The translations under genes were made by a program, and so were the position numbers. Source: CAYLPJ01 sp964385465 (lineage in GTDB: Bacteria > Planctomycetota > Phycisphaerae > SM23-33). From it: a DNA stretch of 64,000 nucleotides. Below the pieces are notes generated by a model, which was not told the origin of the DNA, made no database searches, and saw only the letters and a list, made by a program, of their open reading frames with translations. Of this stretch, positions 1 through 9,043 are shown piece by piece. Location: the NCBI GenBank assembly GCA_964385465.1, contig CAYLPJ010000035.1, forward strand, positions 1 to 64,000. The letters are read 5' to 3'. Numbering within the stretch: the stretch's first letter is position 1; each line of letters starts with the position of its first letter.

Positions 1-10
1 TTCGGCGGCC

Positions 11-312
11 GACGGTGGCACGCTTGCCGCGACGTGCATGGTGTGTCGGCGGCCGACATCGGCGAAGAAAAGCGGCGTCGTTGCCGCCGCACTCCATATT
101 TGGCGGCGTGGGCCTTGGAGGGCGATGGCCGGGGTGCCGCTTCGACGGGACGCGCGGGGCGACATCGAGGGCCGACGCGGGCACGCTCGCCGCGACGTGG
201 CGGGTGTGTGGGCCAACGCCGTCGGCGAAGAAAAGCGGCGTCGTTGCCGCCGCACTCCATAGTTGGCGGCGTGGGCCTTGGAGGGCGATGGCCGGCGGTC
301 CGTTTCGACGGG
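11..312. repeat. two imperfect tandem copies, period about 163 bp
   Basis: Positions 11-149 and 174-312 are clearly related. The best-conserved core, 61-98 and 224-261, is identical over 38 bp and starts with GGCGAAGAAAAGCGGCG. Similarity continues through a GGCGTGGGCCTTGGAGG stretch to the end of each unit. The copies lie downstream of the PEP-CTERM protease gene. All frames here are low-complexity Arg/Ala translations, so I see no gene in 1-333. The array may continue left of the window. Confidence 0.75.
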
Positions 313-333
313 GCGCGGGGGGCGCCGGGGCGC

Positions 334-1743
334 TTACGCGCGGTTGCGTCGGCGGCGACAGGCGGCCAGCAGGGCCCCGGCGGCCAGCAGGGCCAGCGAG
401 GCGGGCTCGGGGACGGGGTCGATCGATGCGATCGCGCGTGCGAGGTCGATCCTCGAGTAGACGGCGTCGCTGCCCTGGCGGAGGTACCAGTTGGCGTAGA
501 TGTCGTTGGGGTCCTTGGGCGCCTGGACGATGTTGCTGTGGTCGCCGAGTCCCTCGCGGCGCATGAGGGTCTCGTACCAGTCGTGGACCGCCTCGCCCTC
601 GGCCTGGAGGATGCCGAGGATCTGATCGACCTGGTTGGCCGGGTCCGGGTCCAGCAGGCCGTTGCGGTCGAGGGCCTCGCGGACGAGCATGGACGCCGCG
701 GCGACGTGTGGGGTCGCCATCGAGGTCCCGAGCTTGACGCCGAAGCCGTCGTTGGGGTCGTCGTCGTTGTCCAGTGCGAGGGGCACGGTGGAGACGACGG
801 GCCCGCCGGGTGCGAACAGGTCGGTCTGCCCGTCGTCGTCGGTCTTGTAGCGGTTGGAGATGACCATGATGTCGCCGGCGTCGGGGCCGTTGTCGCCCAT
901 CCGCGCGTCCACGTAGTTGCCGTCGGGGTTCCACTGCTGCTCGTCGTCCCAGTAGACCAGGTAGTTGCTGTACTCGTCGCTGGCCCAGACCCCGCCGACG
1001 CTCACCGTCTCGGGGCTCGCGGCCGGGTAGCTCTGGCCGTGCAGGTATCCGCCGTTGCCGGCGGCCGCCGCGACGAAGATCCCCATGTCGCGGAGCTCCG
1101 CCGCGAAGACCTCCCGAATGTCCGAGGAGGGCACGTCCGACTCCTGGAGGACCTCCTCGCTGCCCAGCGAGAAGTTGACGGCCGTGATGTTGTACGTCGC
1201 GGCGTTGTCGATCACCCAGTTCATCGCGCGGGCGATGTCCAGCCCGTCGGCGGTGCCGCTGCCGTCGGGGAAGACCTTCAGGGCGACCACGTTGGCCCCC
1301 GGCGCGACGCCGGCGTAGGTGGCGTCTGTGGAGACGGCGATGCCGGCCACGTGCGTGCCGTGCCCGAACGGGTCCATCGGGTCGGGGTCGTCGTCGGCGA
1401 AGTCGTAGCCGCCGAGGTACCGCCCGGCGAGTGCGGGGTGGGTGTAGTCGATCCCCGTGTCGATCACGGCGATGGTCTGCCCCGCGCCGGTCAGGAACGG
1501 GTACTGCCCGCGCATCGCGGGCACGCCGATCAGGTCGAGGTTCGCGCCCGCGACGACCATCTCGTCGAGGCCGACCAGCTCGCCGGTGTCGGCCTCGACG
1601 ATCCGCGTCGGCGTGCACTCGGGGAGGGAGACGTCGGCGCGCGCAGGGGCCGGGGCCACCGTCGTCAGCAGGGCGAGCGAAATCAGAGCCGCGCGTCGCG
1701 CGGACCGGAGGAACCGGGCCGCGGACCTTCTCACATCCGACAT
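334..1743 (-). CDS. secreted subtilisin-family (S8) serine peptidase with PEP-CTERM anchor
   Basis: A 469-residue exported serine protease. The start at 1743 is chosen because AGGAG lies 7 bases upstream and the protein then begins with a basic signal peptide ending near APARA (residue 36). The catalytic triad is visible: Asp95 in IAVIDTGID, His128 in FGHGTHVAGI and Ser341 in GTSMATPHVA. The C-terminus carries VPEPASLALL, a hydrophobic stretch and RRRR, which is the PEP-CTERM sorting signal processed by exosortase in this group. The peptidase domain therefore faces the periplasm or outside. An in-frame upstream extension to 1959 lacks a signal peptide at its N-terminus and is rejected. Substrate unknown. 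Confidence 0.92.
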   Translation of the reverse strand: MSDVRRSAARFLRSARRAALISLALLTTVAPAPARADVSLPECTPTRIVEADTGELVGLDEMVVAGANLDLIGVPAMRGQYPFLTGAGQTIAVIDTGIDYTHPALAGRYLGGYDFADDDPDPMDPFGHGTHVAGIAVSTDATYAGVAPGANVVALKVFPDGSGTADGLDIARAMNWVIDNAATYNITAVNFSLGSEEVLQESDVPSSDIREVFAAELRDMGIFVAAAAGNGGYLHGQSYPAASPETVSVGGVWASDEYSNYLVYWDDEQQWNPDGNYVDARMGDNGPDAGDIMVISNRYKTDDDGQTDLFAPGGPVVSTVPLALDNDDDPNDGFGVKLGTSMATPHVAAASMLVREALDRNGLLDPDPANQVDQILGILQAEGEAVHDWYETLMRREGLGDHSNIVQAPKDPNDIYANWYLRQGSDAVYSRIDLARAIASIDPVPEPASLALLAAGALLAACRRRRNRA

Positions 1744-2004
1744 GTCGAGCTCCTGTCGGGCCGCTCCCGCGAGTCTGTCGGGAACGCCCGTCGGCCTGAG
1801 CCGGCCGGGTACACCATCGGCCGAGCCATACGCGCCGCCGACGGGTTCAACCGCCGGGTTGAGCATCGGCACATGTGGAAGGTGAGCAACCCTCCGGACG
1901 GACATCTCGTCCGCCCCTCCTGAAGCATCCATCATCGCAGCAGAGGCCCGTTCTGTCAAGCCGTCGCGGCGGTCGGTCGGGCCTCGACGGGGCGCCGGCG
2001 GGAG

Positions 2005-2532
2005 CTATTTGCGGGAGCGTTGGGAGGGCAGGCCGGCCTCCAGCCAGGTGATCATGCCGCCGTCGATGACCGAGACGTCCGAGTAGCCCAGGTCCTTGAG
2101 GGCGGCGCGGGCGGCGTCGCTGTTGGTCGCCAGCCAGGGGCAGTCGCAGGGCTTCCACCAGCAGTAGACGATGATCGGCTGGTCCTTTCGGGGGGTGCGG
2201 CCCTTGTTGATCTCGGGCCAGAGGTCGTTGTCGGCGATCTTCGAGCGGATCGCGCGGGCGGGGATCAGGACGCTGCCGGGAATGTGCCCGTCGTCGTATT
2301 CGTCCCGCGTGGCCACGCAGAGCAGGAAGACGCGCGGGTCGGTCTTGAGGATGTGGTGGGCCTGTCGGGGGGAGAGCAGGGCGGGGTGGTCGGCGTCCCC
2401 GCCGCGGTCGCCGCCGCCTCCCAGCGTGCCGCCGGCCGGGCGGGTCGAGGGCTTGTCCGAGGGCATGCATGCGGGGCAGCAGCCGGCGAGCAGGCAGGCG
2501 GCGAGCGCGGCGAGCGAGGCGGTGCGGCTCAT
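2005..2532 (-). CDS. rhodanese-like lipoprotein
   Basis: A 175-residue protein. The start at 2532 has GAGGAG about 6 bases upstream and gives a lipoprotein signal peptide with lipobox LLAGC near residue 18, so it should be tethered in the envelope. The rest is a single rhodanese fold: LLCVATRDEYDDGHIPGS matches the conserved E-x-x-x-GHIPGA element, and IIVYCWWKPC sits where the active-site loop should be. The loop keeps a cysteine but not the basic CRxGxR pattern, and has further cysteines nearby. Sulfurtransferase activity is therefore uncertain; a redox or binding role is possible. It is 10 bp downstream of the GspE-like gene and may be co-transcribed with it. Confidence 0.8.
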   Translation of the reverse strand: MSRTASLAALAACLLAGCCPACMPSDKPSTRPAGGTLGGGGDRGGDADHPALLSPRQAHHILKTDPRVFLLCVATRDEYDDGHIPGSVLIPARAIRSKIADNDLWPEINKGRTPRKDQPIIVYCWWKPCDCPWLATNSDAARAALKDLGYSDVSVIDGGMITWLEAGLPSQRSRK

Positions 2533-2542
2533 GGCGGGCTCC

Positions 2543-4447
2543 TCATGGCGACAGGGCGCCCAGGACCTCCTCCAGCGAGGTCGCGCGGGCACGAAGGTGA
2601 GCGGCGGCCAGCGTGCGGACGTCCGGCGTTCCGGCGGCCGTGAAGGCCGCGTCCAGCGCCGCGGCGCCGGCGCCGCGGCGGACGGCGCGGGCGATATCCG
2701 GCGAGAGCATCGCCGCGGCCGTCAGGGGCACGGCGCCCGCGTATCCGCTCTCGCCGCACCGGTCGCACCCGACGGCGCGTGCGAGGGTGGCCTCGGCGGG
2801 TTCGTCGTCGCCGTCGCCGGCGCGGATCGCGTCGGGCAGGTTGCCCCCGGGCACGCGGACGGTCTGCTTGCAGGCGTCGCAGAGCTTTCGCAGGCGTCGG
2901 CAGAGGATCACGCCGCGCAGCGCCTCGCCCAGGGGCCAGGGCTCGACGCCCGCCTCGAGCAGGGCGGCGACGGCCCGCCCGGGCGTCGTCGCCGTCAGGC
3001 CCGCCAGGACCGTCGCGCCCGCCAGCGCCGCCTCGACGGCCGACGCCGCGGTCACCGGGTCGCGAAGCTGGCTGATCACGGCGGCGTCGGGGTCCTGGTC
3101 CGTCAGCGTCTCGGCTGCCATGCGGACGGGATAGCCGTGAACCGGATCGACGGCGGCGGCCAGCGTGCCCGGGACGGCGGGCTCGTGCGGCAGGCCGATG
3201 GCGACGACGTCGCGTCCGGCCTCGGCGAGCGCCCCGGCCAGTGCGGCCAGGGCGGCCTGCCGCCCCTGGCGCGGCGGGCCGGCGACGAGGATCAGCCCGC
3301 CGCCCGGCTCCGAGAGGGCCCTCTCGACCCGCTCCCTCGCCGCGGCGGGGAGCTGGAGCTCGCCCAGCGACGGCGGGGGCACGTCGGTGTCGCGGACGGC
3401 CAGCACCACCCGCGGCGCCCGTCCGGCCGGCAGGGCCGAGAGGTCGAAGCCGATGTCCCGCCCGTCCACCGTGCGGGTGAACGCGCCGCGCCGGGGTCGT
3501 GCGGCGTCCGCGTCGCCCCCGCAGGCCCAGCGGAGCAGTTGCTCGATGACGGCCGGGGCCAGCCCGGGCCGCAGCCGGCGGGCGAAGCCCGGTTTGGCGC
3601 GGAGCTCGCCGTCGACGCGGAGCCTGAGGCTCGGGCCCTCGGTTCCGATCGCCAGGTGCACGTGCGAGGCGCCGCGGACGACGGCGTCCTCGAGGATGGC
3701 CTCGGCGACCTGCTCGGCGGCGGGGGGGATGTCGTCGGGCGCGCGATCGTCGGCGTCGGCGGCGACGCAGCGCCCCGCGTCCTCGTCGTCGCCGGGCGGC
3801 GGGGGCCCGTCGGCCGCGGCGGGCAGGTCGGCCAGCACCGTCCGCTCGAACAGCTCGTCCAGGCCGGGCTTGAAGGGGCCCTCGTCGTCGCCGTCGTCGC
3901 CGAGGCCCGCGAAGTCCGGCCCGGGCGGCGGGGCGGCGTCCTCGTCGTCGCCGGGCGGCGCGGGCTCGTCCTCGTCGGCCGGCGGGGGGGGCTCGGCGCC
4001 GCCCTGGTCGGTCGGGCGCGGGCGGCGGGGCATCTCGTCCAGCGACGGGATCGGGCCCGGGCCGTCGTCGCTCGCCGCGGCCGGGCCGGTGAGGATGTCC
4101 CTCGCGGCGAGCTCTTCGGTGAGCTCGTCGGCCGTGGGGCCGGCGGGGCCGGGCGCCTCCTCGGGCCCGGGCAGGCCGGCGGGCCTCCGCGGCGCCTCGC
4201 CGCCGTTGGCGCCGGCGCCCCCCGCCGCGTGCTTGCCTCCCCCCACGGCGGTCGAGACCATCAGTTGCATGATGTCGATGCCGCGGCCCTTGAGGAAGCG
4301 GATGAGGGAGCGCTCGGAGATGCGGATCGGCCCGTCGGGGAGGCGCTGGCTGTCCAGCCAGCCCTTGCGGACCCACCCGAGCACCTCCGCGGGGGTGGCG
4401 CCGAGGAGGTCGCCGACCTGGTTGACGGTGAACAGACGTTCCTGCAT
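2543..4447 (-). CDS. GspE/PilB-like ATPase relative with degenerate nucleotide site and N-terminal helix-turn-helix
   Basis: A 634-residue protein. Residues 1-60 resemble an excisionase/MerR-type helix-turn-helix (FTVNQVGDLLGATPAEVLGW). Residues 65-240 are an acidic Pro/Asp/Glu linker. Residues 244-634 align by eye with type II secretion/type IV pilus ATPases, including the two CxxC pairs (CDACK near 520, CDRCGESGY near 562) and the closing TSLEEVLG. The Walker A equivalent near 386-394 reads GPPRQGRQ, so the Lys and Ser/Thr are lost. The Asp-box GEIRD reads SQLRD, and the usual LHTN reads LTAT. ATP hydrolysis is unlikely. No pilus or secretion genes are nearby. It may be a pseudoenzyme with a regulatory role; this is inference. 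Confidence 0.75.
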   Translation of the reverse strand: MQERLFTVNQVGDLLGATPAEVLGWVRKGWLDSQRLPDGPIRISERSLIRFLKGRGIDIMQLMVSTAVGGGKHAAGGAGANGGEAPRRPAGLPGPEEAPGPAGPTADELTEELAARDILTGPAAASDDGPGPIPSLDEMPRRPRPTDQGGAEPPPPADEDEPAPPGDDEDAAPPPGPDFAGLGDDGDDEGPFKPGLDELFERTVLADLPAAADGPPPPGDDEDAGRCVAADADDRAPDDIPPAAEQVAEAILEDAVVRGASHVHLAIGTEGPSLRLRVDGELRAKPGFARRLRPGLAPAVIEQLLRWACGGDADAARPRRGAFTRTVDGRDIGFDLSALPAGRAPRVVLAVRDTDVPPPSLGELQLPAAARERVERALSEPGGGLILVAGPPRQGRQAALAALAGALAEAGRDVVAIGLPHEPAVPGTLAAAVDPVHGYPVRMAAETLTDQDPDAAVISQLRDPVTAASAVEAALAGATVLAGLTATTPGRAVAALLEAGVEPWPLGEALRGVILCRRLRKLCDACKQTVRVPGGNLPDAIRAGDGDDEPAEATLARAVGCDRCGESGYAGAVPLTAAAMLSPDIARAVRRGAGAAALDAAFTAAGTPDVRTLAAAHLRARATSLEEVLGALSP

Positions 4448-4710
4448 GGCCACGGTGCCCGCTCCGGTTCCACCCCGCATCCTCCGCCACGGGGCCGCGG
4501 GCCATTCTGGCACGAGTCGGGGGCGATTGGAAGAGGCAAACGGCAAAGAGCGGACGGCAGACGGCAAGCTCGAAGCGGCGAGTCGCGGGCGCCGCGAATC
4601 CGCCGCGGGCGCGTCGCGTCGGCCGACGCGTTTGAAGGTTGGCGTTTGCCGCGTGGAGCGCGTATGCTCTCGGGCTTACATCCCCGACGACTGGAAGAGG
4701 AGCGAGAGGC

Positions 4711-6174
4711 ATGAGGATCCTGTACCTGGACATCGACACGCTTCGCCCGGACCACCTGGGCTGCTACGGCTACCTTCGGGACACCTCGCCGAACATCGAC
4801 CGGGTGGCGTCGGAGGGCGTGCGGATGGAGCACTGCTACGTCTCCGACGCCCCCTGCCTGCCCAGCCGGGCGAGCATGTTCACCGGGCGGTTCGGCATCC
4901 ACACCGGGGTGGTCAACCACGGCGGGCTCAACGCCGACCTGCGCCCCATCGGGCGCGACCGCAGCTTCCACTGGGCCGCCCAGCGCCCCGGGTTCATCCA
5001 GCTCCTCCGCGGGCAGGGCGTCTACCCCGTCTCGATCAGCCCCTTCGCCGAGCGCCACTCGGCGTGGTGGTTCTGCGACGGCTGGCGCGAGATGGTCAAC
5101 ACCGGCAAGCGCGGCAGCGAGAGCGCCGAGGAGGTCTTCCCGGCCGCGCTGGACTGGATCGAGCGCAACGCCGAGCGGGACGACTGGATGCTGCATGTCA
5201 ACTGCTGGGACCCGCACACGAACTACCGCGCCCCGGCGGAGTTCGGCAACCCGTTCGCCGACGAGCCGATCGAGGACTGGTACACCGAGGAGCTGCGGCA
5301 GCGGCAGTGGGGCAGCTTCGGGCCGGGCACGCCGCAGGAGCCGTGCGGCAGCTACGGGCGGAACAAGGGCACGGACCGCCAGCCGGCGCAGATCGCCTCG
5401 ATGGACGACTACCGCCGGTGGATCGACGGGTACGACTGCGGCATCCGCTACGCCGACGACTGGTGCGGGCGGGTGCTCAACGCCCTCGCCGACAAGGGCG
5501 TGCTGGACGACACCGTCGTCATCGTCACCAGCGACCACGGCGAGAACATGGGCGAGCTGGGCGTCATCGGCGACCACGCCGTCGCCGACCACGTCACCAA
5601 CCGCGTGCCCATGATCGTCCGCTGGCCGGACGGGACGGGCGGGCGGGGGCGCGTGGACAACGCGCTGCACTACCAGACGGACGTCGCGGCCACGCTGGTG
5701 GAGATGCTCGGCGGCGAGGTGCCGGACTGCTGGGACGGCGAGAGCTTCGCCGATGCCTTCGGCGCCGGGCGCGACGCCGGGCGCGACCACGTCGTGGTCA
5801 GCCAGAACTGCTGGTCCTGCATGCGGTCGGTGCGGTGGGACGACTGGCTGTTCGTCCGCTCCTACCACACGGGGCTCAAGAACCTCCGGCCGCGGATGCT
5901 CTTCAACGTCGCCGAGGACCCCCACGAGCTCCACGACCTCTACGAGGCCGAGCCGCGGAAGGCCCTCGAGGGCGAGGCCCTGCTGTGCCGGTGGCACGAC
6001 GAGATGATGACCCGCAGCGACTACGACACCGACCCCCTCTGGACCGTCCTCCGCGAGGGCGGCCCGTTCCACACGCGGGACAACGTCGCAAGCTACTGCA
6101 AACGCCTCCGCGAGACCGGCCGGGAAGAGCACGCCGAGTTCCTCGAAAACCACCCGAGCGGCATCGCGGAGTAA
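4711..6174 (+). CDS. sulfatase (Cys-type)
   Basis: A 487-residue alkaline-phosphatase-superfamily sulfatase that would hydrolyse sulfate esters. The N-terminus MRILYLDIDTLRPDHLGCYG is the metal-binding start of the fold. PCLPSRASMFTG contains the C-x-P-S-R signature with Cys49, the residue converted to formylglycine. VTSDHGENMGELG holds the second metal-site Asp/His pair. The start at 4711 is set by an AGAGGAGCGAGAGG ribosome-binding region and by the sulfatase fold beginning at residue 1. No signal peptide is visible, so it may be cytoplasmic, or export may depend on something not seen here. Possible substrates include glycan or choline sulfates; the sequence alone does not decide. The 263-bp gap upstream shows no clear promoter. 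Confidence 0.9.
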   Translation: MRILYLDIDTLRPDHLGCYGYLRDTSPNIDRVASEGVRMEHCYVSDAPCLPSRASMFTGRFGIHTGVVNHGGLNADLRPIGRDRSFHWAAQRPGFIQLLRGQGVYPVSISPFAERHSAWWFCDGWREMVNTGKRGSESAEEVFPAALDWIERNAERDDWMLHVNCWDPHTNYRAPAEFGNPFADEPIEDWYTEELRQRQWGSFGPGTPQEPCGSYGRNKGTDRQPAQIASMDDYRRWIDGYDCGIRYADDWCGRVLNALADKGVLDDTVVIVTSDHGENMGELGVIGDHAVADHVTNRVPMIVRWPDGTGGRGRVDNALHYQTDVAATLVEMLGGEVPDCWDGESFADAFGAGRDAGRDHVVVSQNCWSCMRSVRWDDWLFVRSYHTGLKNLRPRMLFNVAEDPHELHDLYEAEPRKALEGEALLCRWHDEMMTRSDYDTDPLWTVLREGGPFHTRDNVASYCKRLRETGREEHAEFLENHPSGIAE

Positions 6175-6566
6175 TACGCATTCCGGTTGGTTCTCGGGCG
6201 TTCCCGCCCTGCCTCTTGCCGTGTAGCAGCCCACGGCTTCAGCCGTGGGTTCATTGCGGTGCGCCCTGAAAACTCGATGGCGCCCCCGGCCGATGACCGA
6301 TGGCCTTCGACGGCGCCAGCCTGCCACGATCGGCATCGTGGGCAGGCGCCGGCGAATGAAATGGGTCTTTGGCCCGTGGCGTCAGCGAACGCATCGGGTT
6401 CACGTCCGGATACGGCCCCACGGCTGAAGCCGTGGGCTGTTACGCAACCGGGCATGCAGCAGAACCAAGTGGGGCACGTATAACCTTGCGGCAAGCACCG
6501 GGCATGCATCGCCAAGCACCAAGCCGCACAGCCCGAACACGGAGAACGCGAGCGCACCCCGCCGCT
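6175..6566. other. intergenic gap with an inverted REP-like pair
   Basis: Between the ends of two convergent genes. Apart from the inverted pair listed separately it holds a repeated short motif, ACCGGGCATGCA, at about 6448 and 6497. No convincing gene is present. Confidence 0.6.
6224..6442. repeat. REP/MITE-like element: inverted copies of a 20-bp palindrome
   Basis: CCCACGGCTTCAGCCGTGGG (6230-6249) and its reverse complement (6417-6436) are each self-complementary hairpins. Their outer flanks also match in inverted orientation (GTAGCAG before the left copy, CTGTTAC after the right copy). About 167 bp of unrelated DNA lies between. Palindromes of this CACGGCTGAAGCCGTG type are commonly scattered as REP or IS200/IS605-like elements. 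No transposase is encoded here. Confidence 0.65.
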
Positions 6567-8810
6567 CTACCTCCTCCTCACGTGCAGCGCCCGCGCGCCG
6601 CGGGGGGGGAGGGTGATCTCGAAGGTCTGCTCGCCGCCGGTCAGCACGGCCGCGGGGCGGCGGGATTCGGCGTCGACGACCTCCGTGCGTGACGCGTCGC
6701 CGCCGAGGTGCACCGTGACGGTCCGCGGCGTCGGCGAGCGGTAGTCGGCCAGGAGCAGGAAGGCCTCTCGCCCGCAGCGCATGCCCGAGACGCGGACGGG
6801 CGGGTCGGTGGTGACGCCGTCGATCAGCTCGCCGTCGACGAGCACGTCCTCGACGGGCGCGACGATGCGGATCGCGCGGGCCAGCGCGGCGAGAGACTCG
6901 GTATCCCAGACGCGCCCGGACCAGAAGTGCACGCCGCGCGCGCCGTTGGCGTAGCACTCCAGCAGGGCGTGGGTGAAGGCCTCGCCGGGGAAGGTGCCCG
7001 CGTCGCCGGGGGTGATCCACGGCAGGACGTCGGATTTCGCCAGGCCCCGGCGGTCGGCGCGGACCTCGTCGCCGATCAGGCCGAGGTGATACGGGTACAG
7101 CGGCGTGTACGTCGAGACCTGCGAGTTGTCCATCAGCATCGGGTACAGCCGGTCGAACGGCCAGACGCTCTGGTAGGCCTTCCCGGGCCGGAAGTCGTAG
7201 GCGCCCATCTCCGGCGGGTCCGTGCCGGCCGCGGCGCAGGCGGCGCGGACGCGCGCGGCGAGGTCGCGCCACATCTCCTCGCCGCGGTCGAGCTTCCATG
7301 CGTCCCAGTCCTCGGCCCCGGCGGCCTGGTGATGGGCCTTGCAGCGGGAGCAGCTCCGGCAGTCGGTCGGCCCGCGCCAGCCCCACAGCTCGATGTCGCA
7401 GCTCAGGATGCTCGCGCGCACGCGGGCGCACTGGTTGGCGACGCGGTCCAGCTCCCGCTCGTACAGTTCGCCGCGGTAGCTCGGGCAGAGCGCCCCGCCG
7501 GCCTTGCCTCCGGGGAGCCGGCAGAGCAGCTCGCCCTTTCGCGGCCCGGCCTTGGCGAGCATGTGGTGGAAGGTCGAGTCGATGTTCATCACGCCGAAGC
7601 CGGCCTCGCGGAAGCGGCGGAGGTCGGCGAGCACGTCGGGGTCCTCGAGGTCCAGCCACCGTGCGAAGCAGGGGACGGTGTTGAGGCCCATCGTCCGCCA
7701 GGCGGTCATGGCGCCCGGCCAGTCGCGGGTGTGGCGGAAGGAGAACCAGCCCAGCCCGGTCATCAGGCGTTCGGGCGGGCGGACGGGATCGACGCGGACG
7801 CCGCGCATGGCCGCGCTCAGCAGCGGGGCGTCGGTCCCCGGCTCGGCCACGCGGTAGCGTAGCGGCGGCAGGGGCCCGGGGGCGTCGGCGCGGAGGTACA
7901 TCCGCCGCCAGCACCTTGCCCCGGTGCCGGCGTGGAAGGTGAACGCGTACCGGCGGTAGCCGCCGCCGACGTCCTTGCCCGCCGCGGTCGCCAGCTCGAC
8001 GTTCGCCATCCGCCCGCCCGTGAACCGCACGCCGGGCGGCAGGTCCAGCGTGACGGCCACCTTCCTGCTCTTCCAGCCGTCGGGGACGATCCAGCCGACC
8101 GGCGTGGGGGCATCGAGGTTGACCGGCACGTGGAGGACGGGCTTGTGGAACGCCAGCCGCGGGGCCGTCACGGTGAACGCATCCGGCGGGAAGGCGCCGG
8201 CGGGCTTGCATGTGCCCTTCGTCGCGGCCGGGCGGACGAACAGCTCGTCGCTGACCGACAGGCTCGCGCCGTAGAGCTCGATGCCGACGTGCCTCGCCCG
8301 GACGTTCAGCTCGCCGAAGCGCAGGGTGACCACCCTCGCCGTACCGTCGTCGCGCCCGAGGCCGAAGCGCGCCGCGGCGTCCGGCTCGAAGCGGCTGTAG
8401 CGGGCGACGGCGTGGAACCGCCGGCCGTCGTCGGACGCCAGCACGCGGACCCACACCGGCGTGGTGATGCCGGCGTTCTGCGGCGAGCCGGCCTGGAGGC
8501 GGATGGCGACCTCGCCGACGGGCCTGGCGGCGCCGAGGTCGACGGCCAGTTGGGCCGGCCCGGCGTAGGACCAGCCGACGGCGGCGGGATCGAACCAGAG
8601 CTTGTGGTCCTCGCGGGCCGAGAGCTTCCCGTCGGTCAGGTCGTTGGCGTCCGTCCCGCCCTTGCCGGTCAGGTGATAGTTCGGCGGCGGGGCGAACCGC
8701 ACCGGGCGCCCGCGAGCGAGGTTCTCGACCTCGGCGGCCGCGACGGCCGCCACGCCCGCGACGACAAGGACCCCCGCGATCCATCCCACGCGACGTTGCC
8801 GACAGGCCAT
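6567..8810 (-). CDS. large secreted protein with discoidin-like N-terminal domain, possible carbohydrate-active enzyme
   Basis: A 747-residue exported protein. The start at 8810 has GGGAGGTGG 6 bases upstream and opens with a signal peptide (GVLVVAGVAAVAAA). Residues 30-200 look like an F5/8-type-C (discoidin) carbohydrate-binding fold: NLARGRPVRF, LTDGKL and AQLAVDLG are typical elements. The centre (GWFSFRHTRDWPGAM, GLNTVPCFARW, GFGVMNIDSTFHH) has the look of a TIM-barrel enzyme, and a Cys-rich CRSCSRCK loop follows. The C-terminal part is beta-rich. No catalytic pair can be assigned. Three neighbouring sulfatases favour polysaccharide degradation; this is inference. Confidence 0.65.
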   Translation of the reverse strand: MACRQRRVGWIAGVLVVAGVAAVAAAEVENLARGRPVRFAPPPNYHLTGKGGTDANDLTDGKLSAREDHKLWFDPAAVGWSYAGPAQLAVDLGAARPVGEVAIRLQAGSPQNAGITTPVWVRVLASDDGRRFHAVARYSRFEPDAAARFGLGRDDGTARVVTLRFGELNVRARHVGIELYGASLSVSDELFVRPAATKGTCKPAGAFPPDAFTVTAPRLAFHKPVLHVPVNLDAPTPVGWIVPDGWKSRKVAVTLDLPPGVRFTGGRMANVELATAAGKDVGGGYRRYAFTFHAGTGARCWRRMYLRADAPGPLPPLRYRVAEPGTDAPLLSAAMRGVRVDPVRPPERLMTGLGWFSFRHTRDWPGAMTAWRTMGLNTVPCFARWLDLEDPDVLADLRRFREAGFGVMNIDSTFHHMLAKAGPRKGELLCRLPGGKAGGALCPSYRGELYERELDRVANQCARVRASILSCDIELWGWRGPTDCRSCSRCKAHHQAAGAEDWDAWKLDRGEEMWRDLAARVRAACAAAGTDPPEMGAYDFRPGKAYQSVWPFDRLYPMLMDNSQVSTYTPLYPYHLGLIGDEVRADRRGLAKSDVLPWITPGDAGTFPGEAFTHALLECYANGARGVHFWSGRVWDTESLAALARAIRIVAPVEDVLVDGELIDGVTTDPPVRVSGMRCGREAFLLLADYRSPTPRTVTVHLGGDASRTEVVDAESRRPAAVLTGGEQTFEITLPPRGARALHVRRR

Positions 8811-8900
8811 GATCGCCACCTCCCGTCTGCCCGACAGCATAGCAGGCATGCGCCCGGATGAACAGCGATACGACGGAACGCGGAGCTCGCGCCTCGCGGC

Positions 8901-8960
8901 GCATATCCGGAACCGGGCATATGCGATCCGCTGTTGGAGCCCTGGTCTGCGAGTTCGCAG
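8901..8960. promoter_or_regulatory. two inverted repeats between minus-strand genes
   Basis: GCATAT and ATATGC (8901-8906 and 8919-8924) flank 12 bp. CTGCGAGTTCGCAG (8947-8960) is a second perfect inverted repeat. They lie upstream of the discoidin-domain gene and downstream of the sulfatase gene, so they could be an operator or part of a transcript end. No promoter consensus was recognised. Confidence 0.3.
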
Positions 8961-9043
8961 ATCCGGGGCGTCCCGTCGCCTGCATCCCCGCATCCCCGGT
9001 GCTGCTTCCGGTGCCCGCGTTCCTTCCCGCGGACGTTCCCGCG

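Noticed and set aside
2543..4447. Active PilB/GspE motor ATPase
   Set aside because: Walker A, Asp-box and His-box residues are all substituted, and no pilus or secretion genes accompany it.
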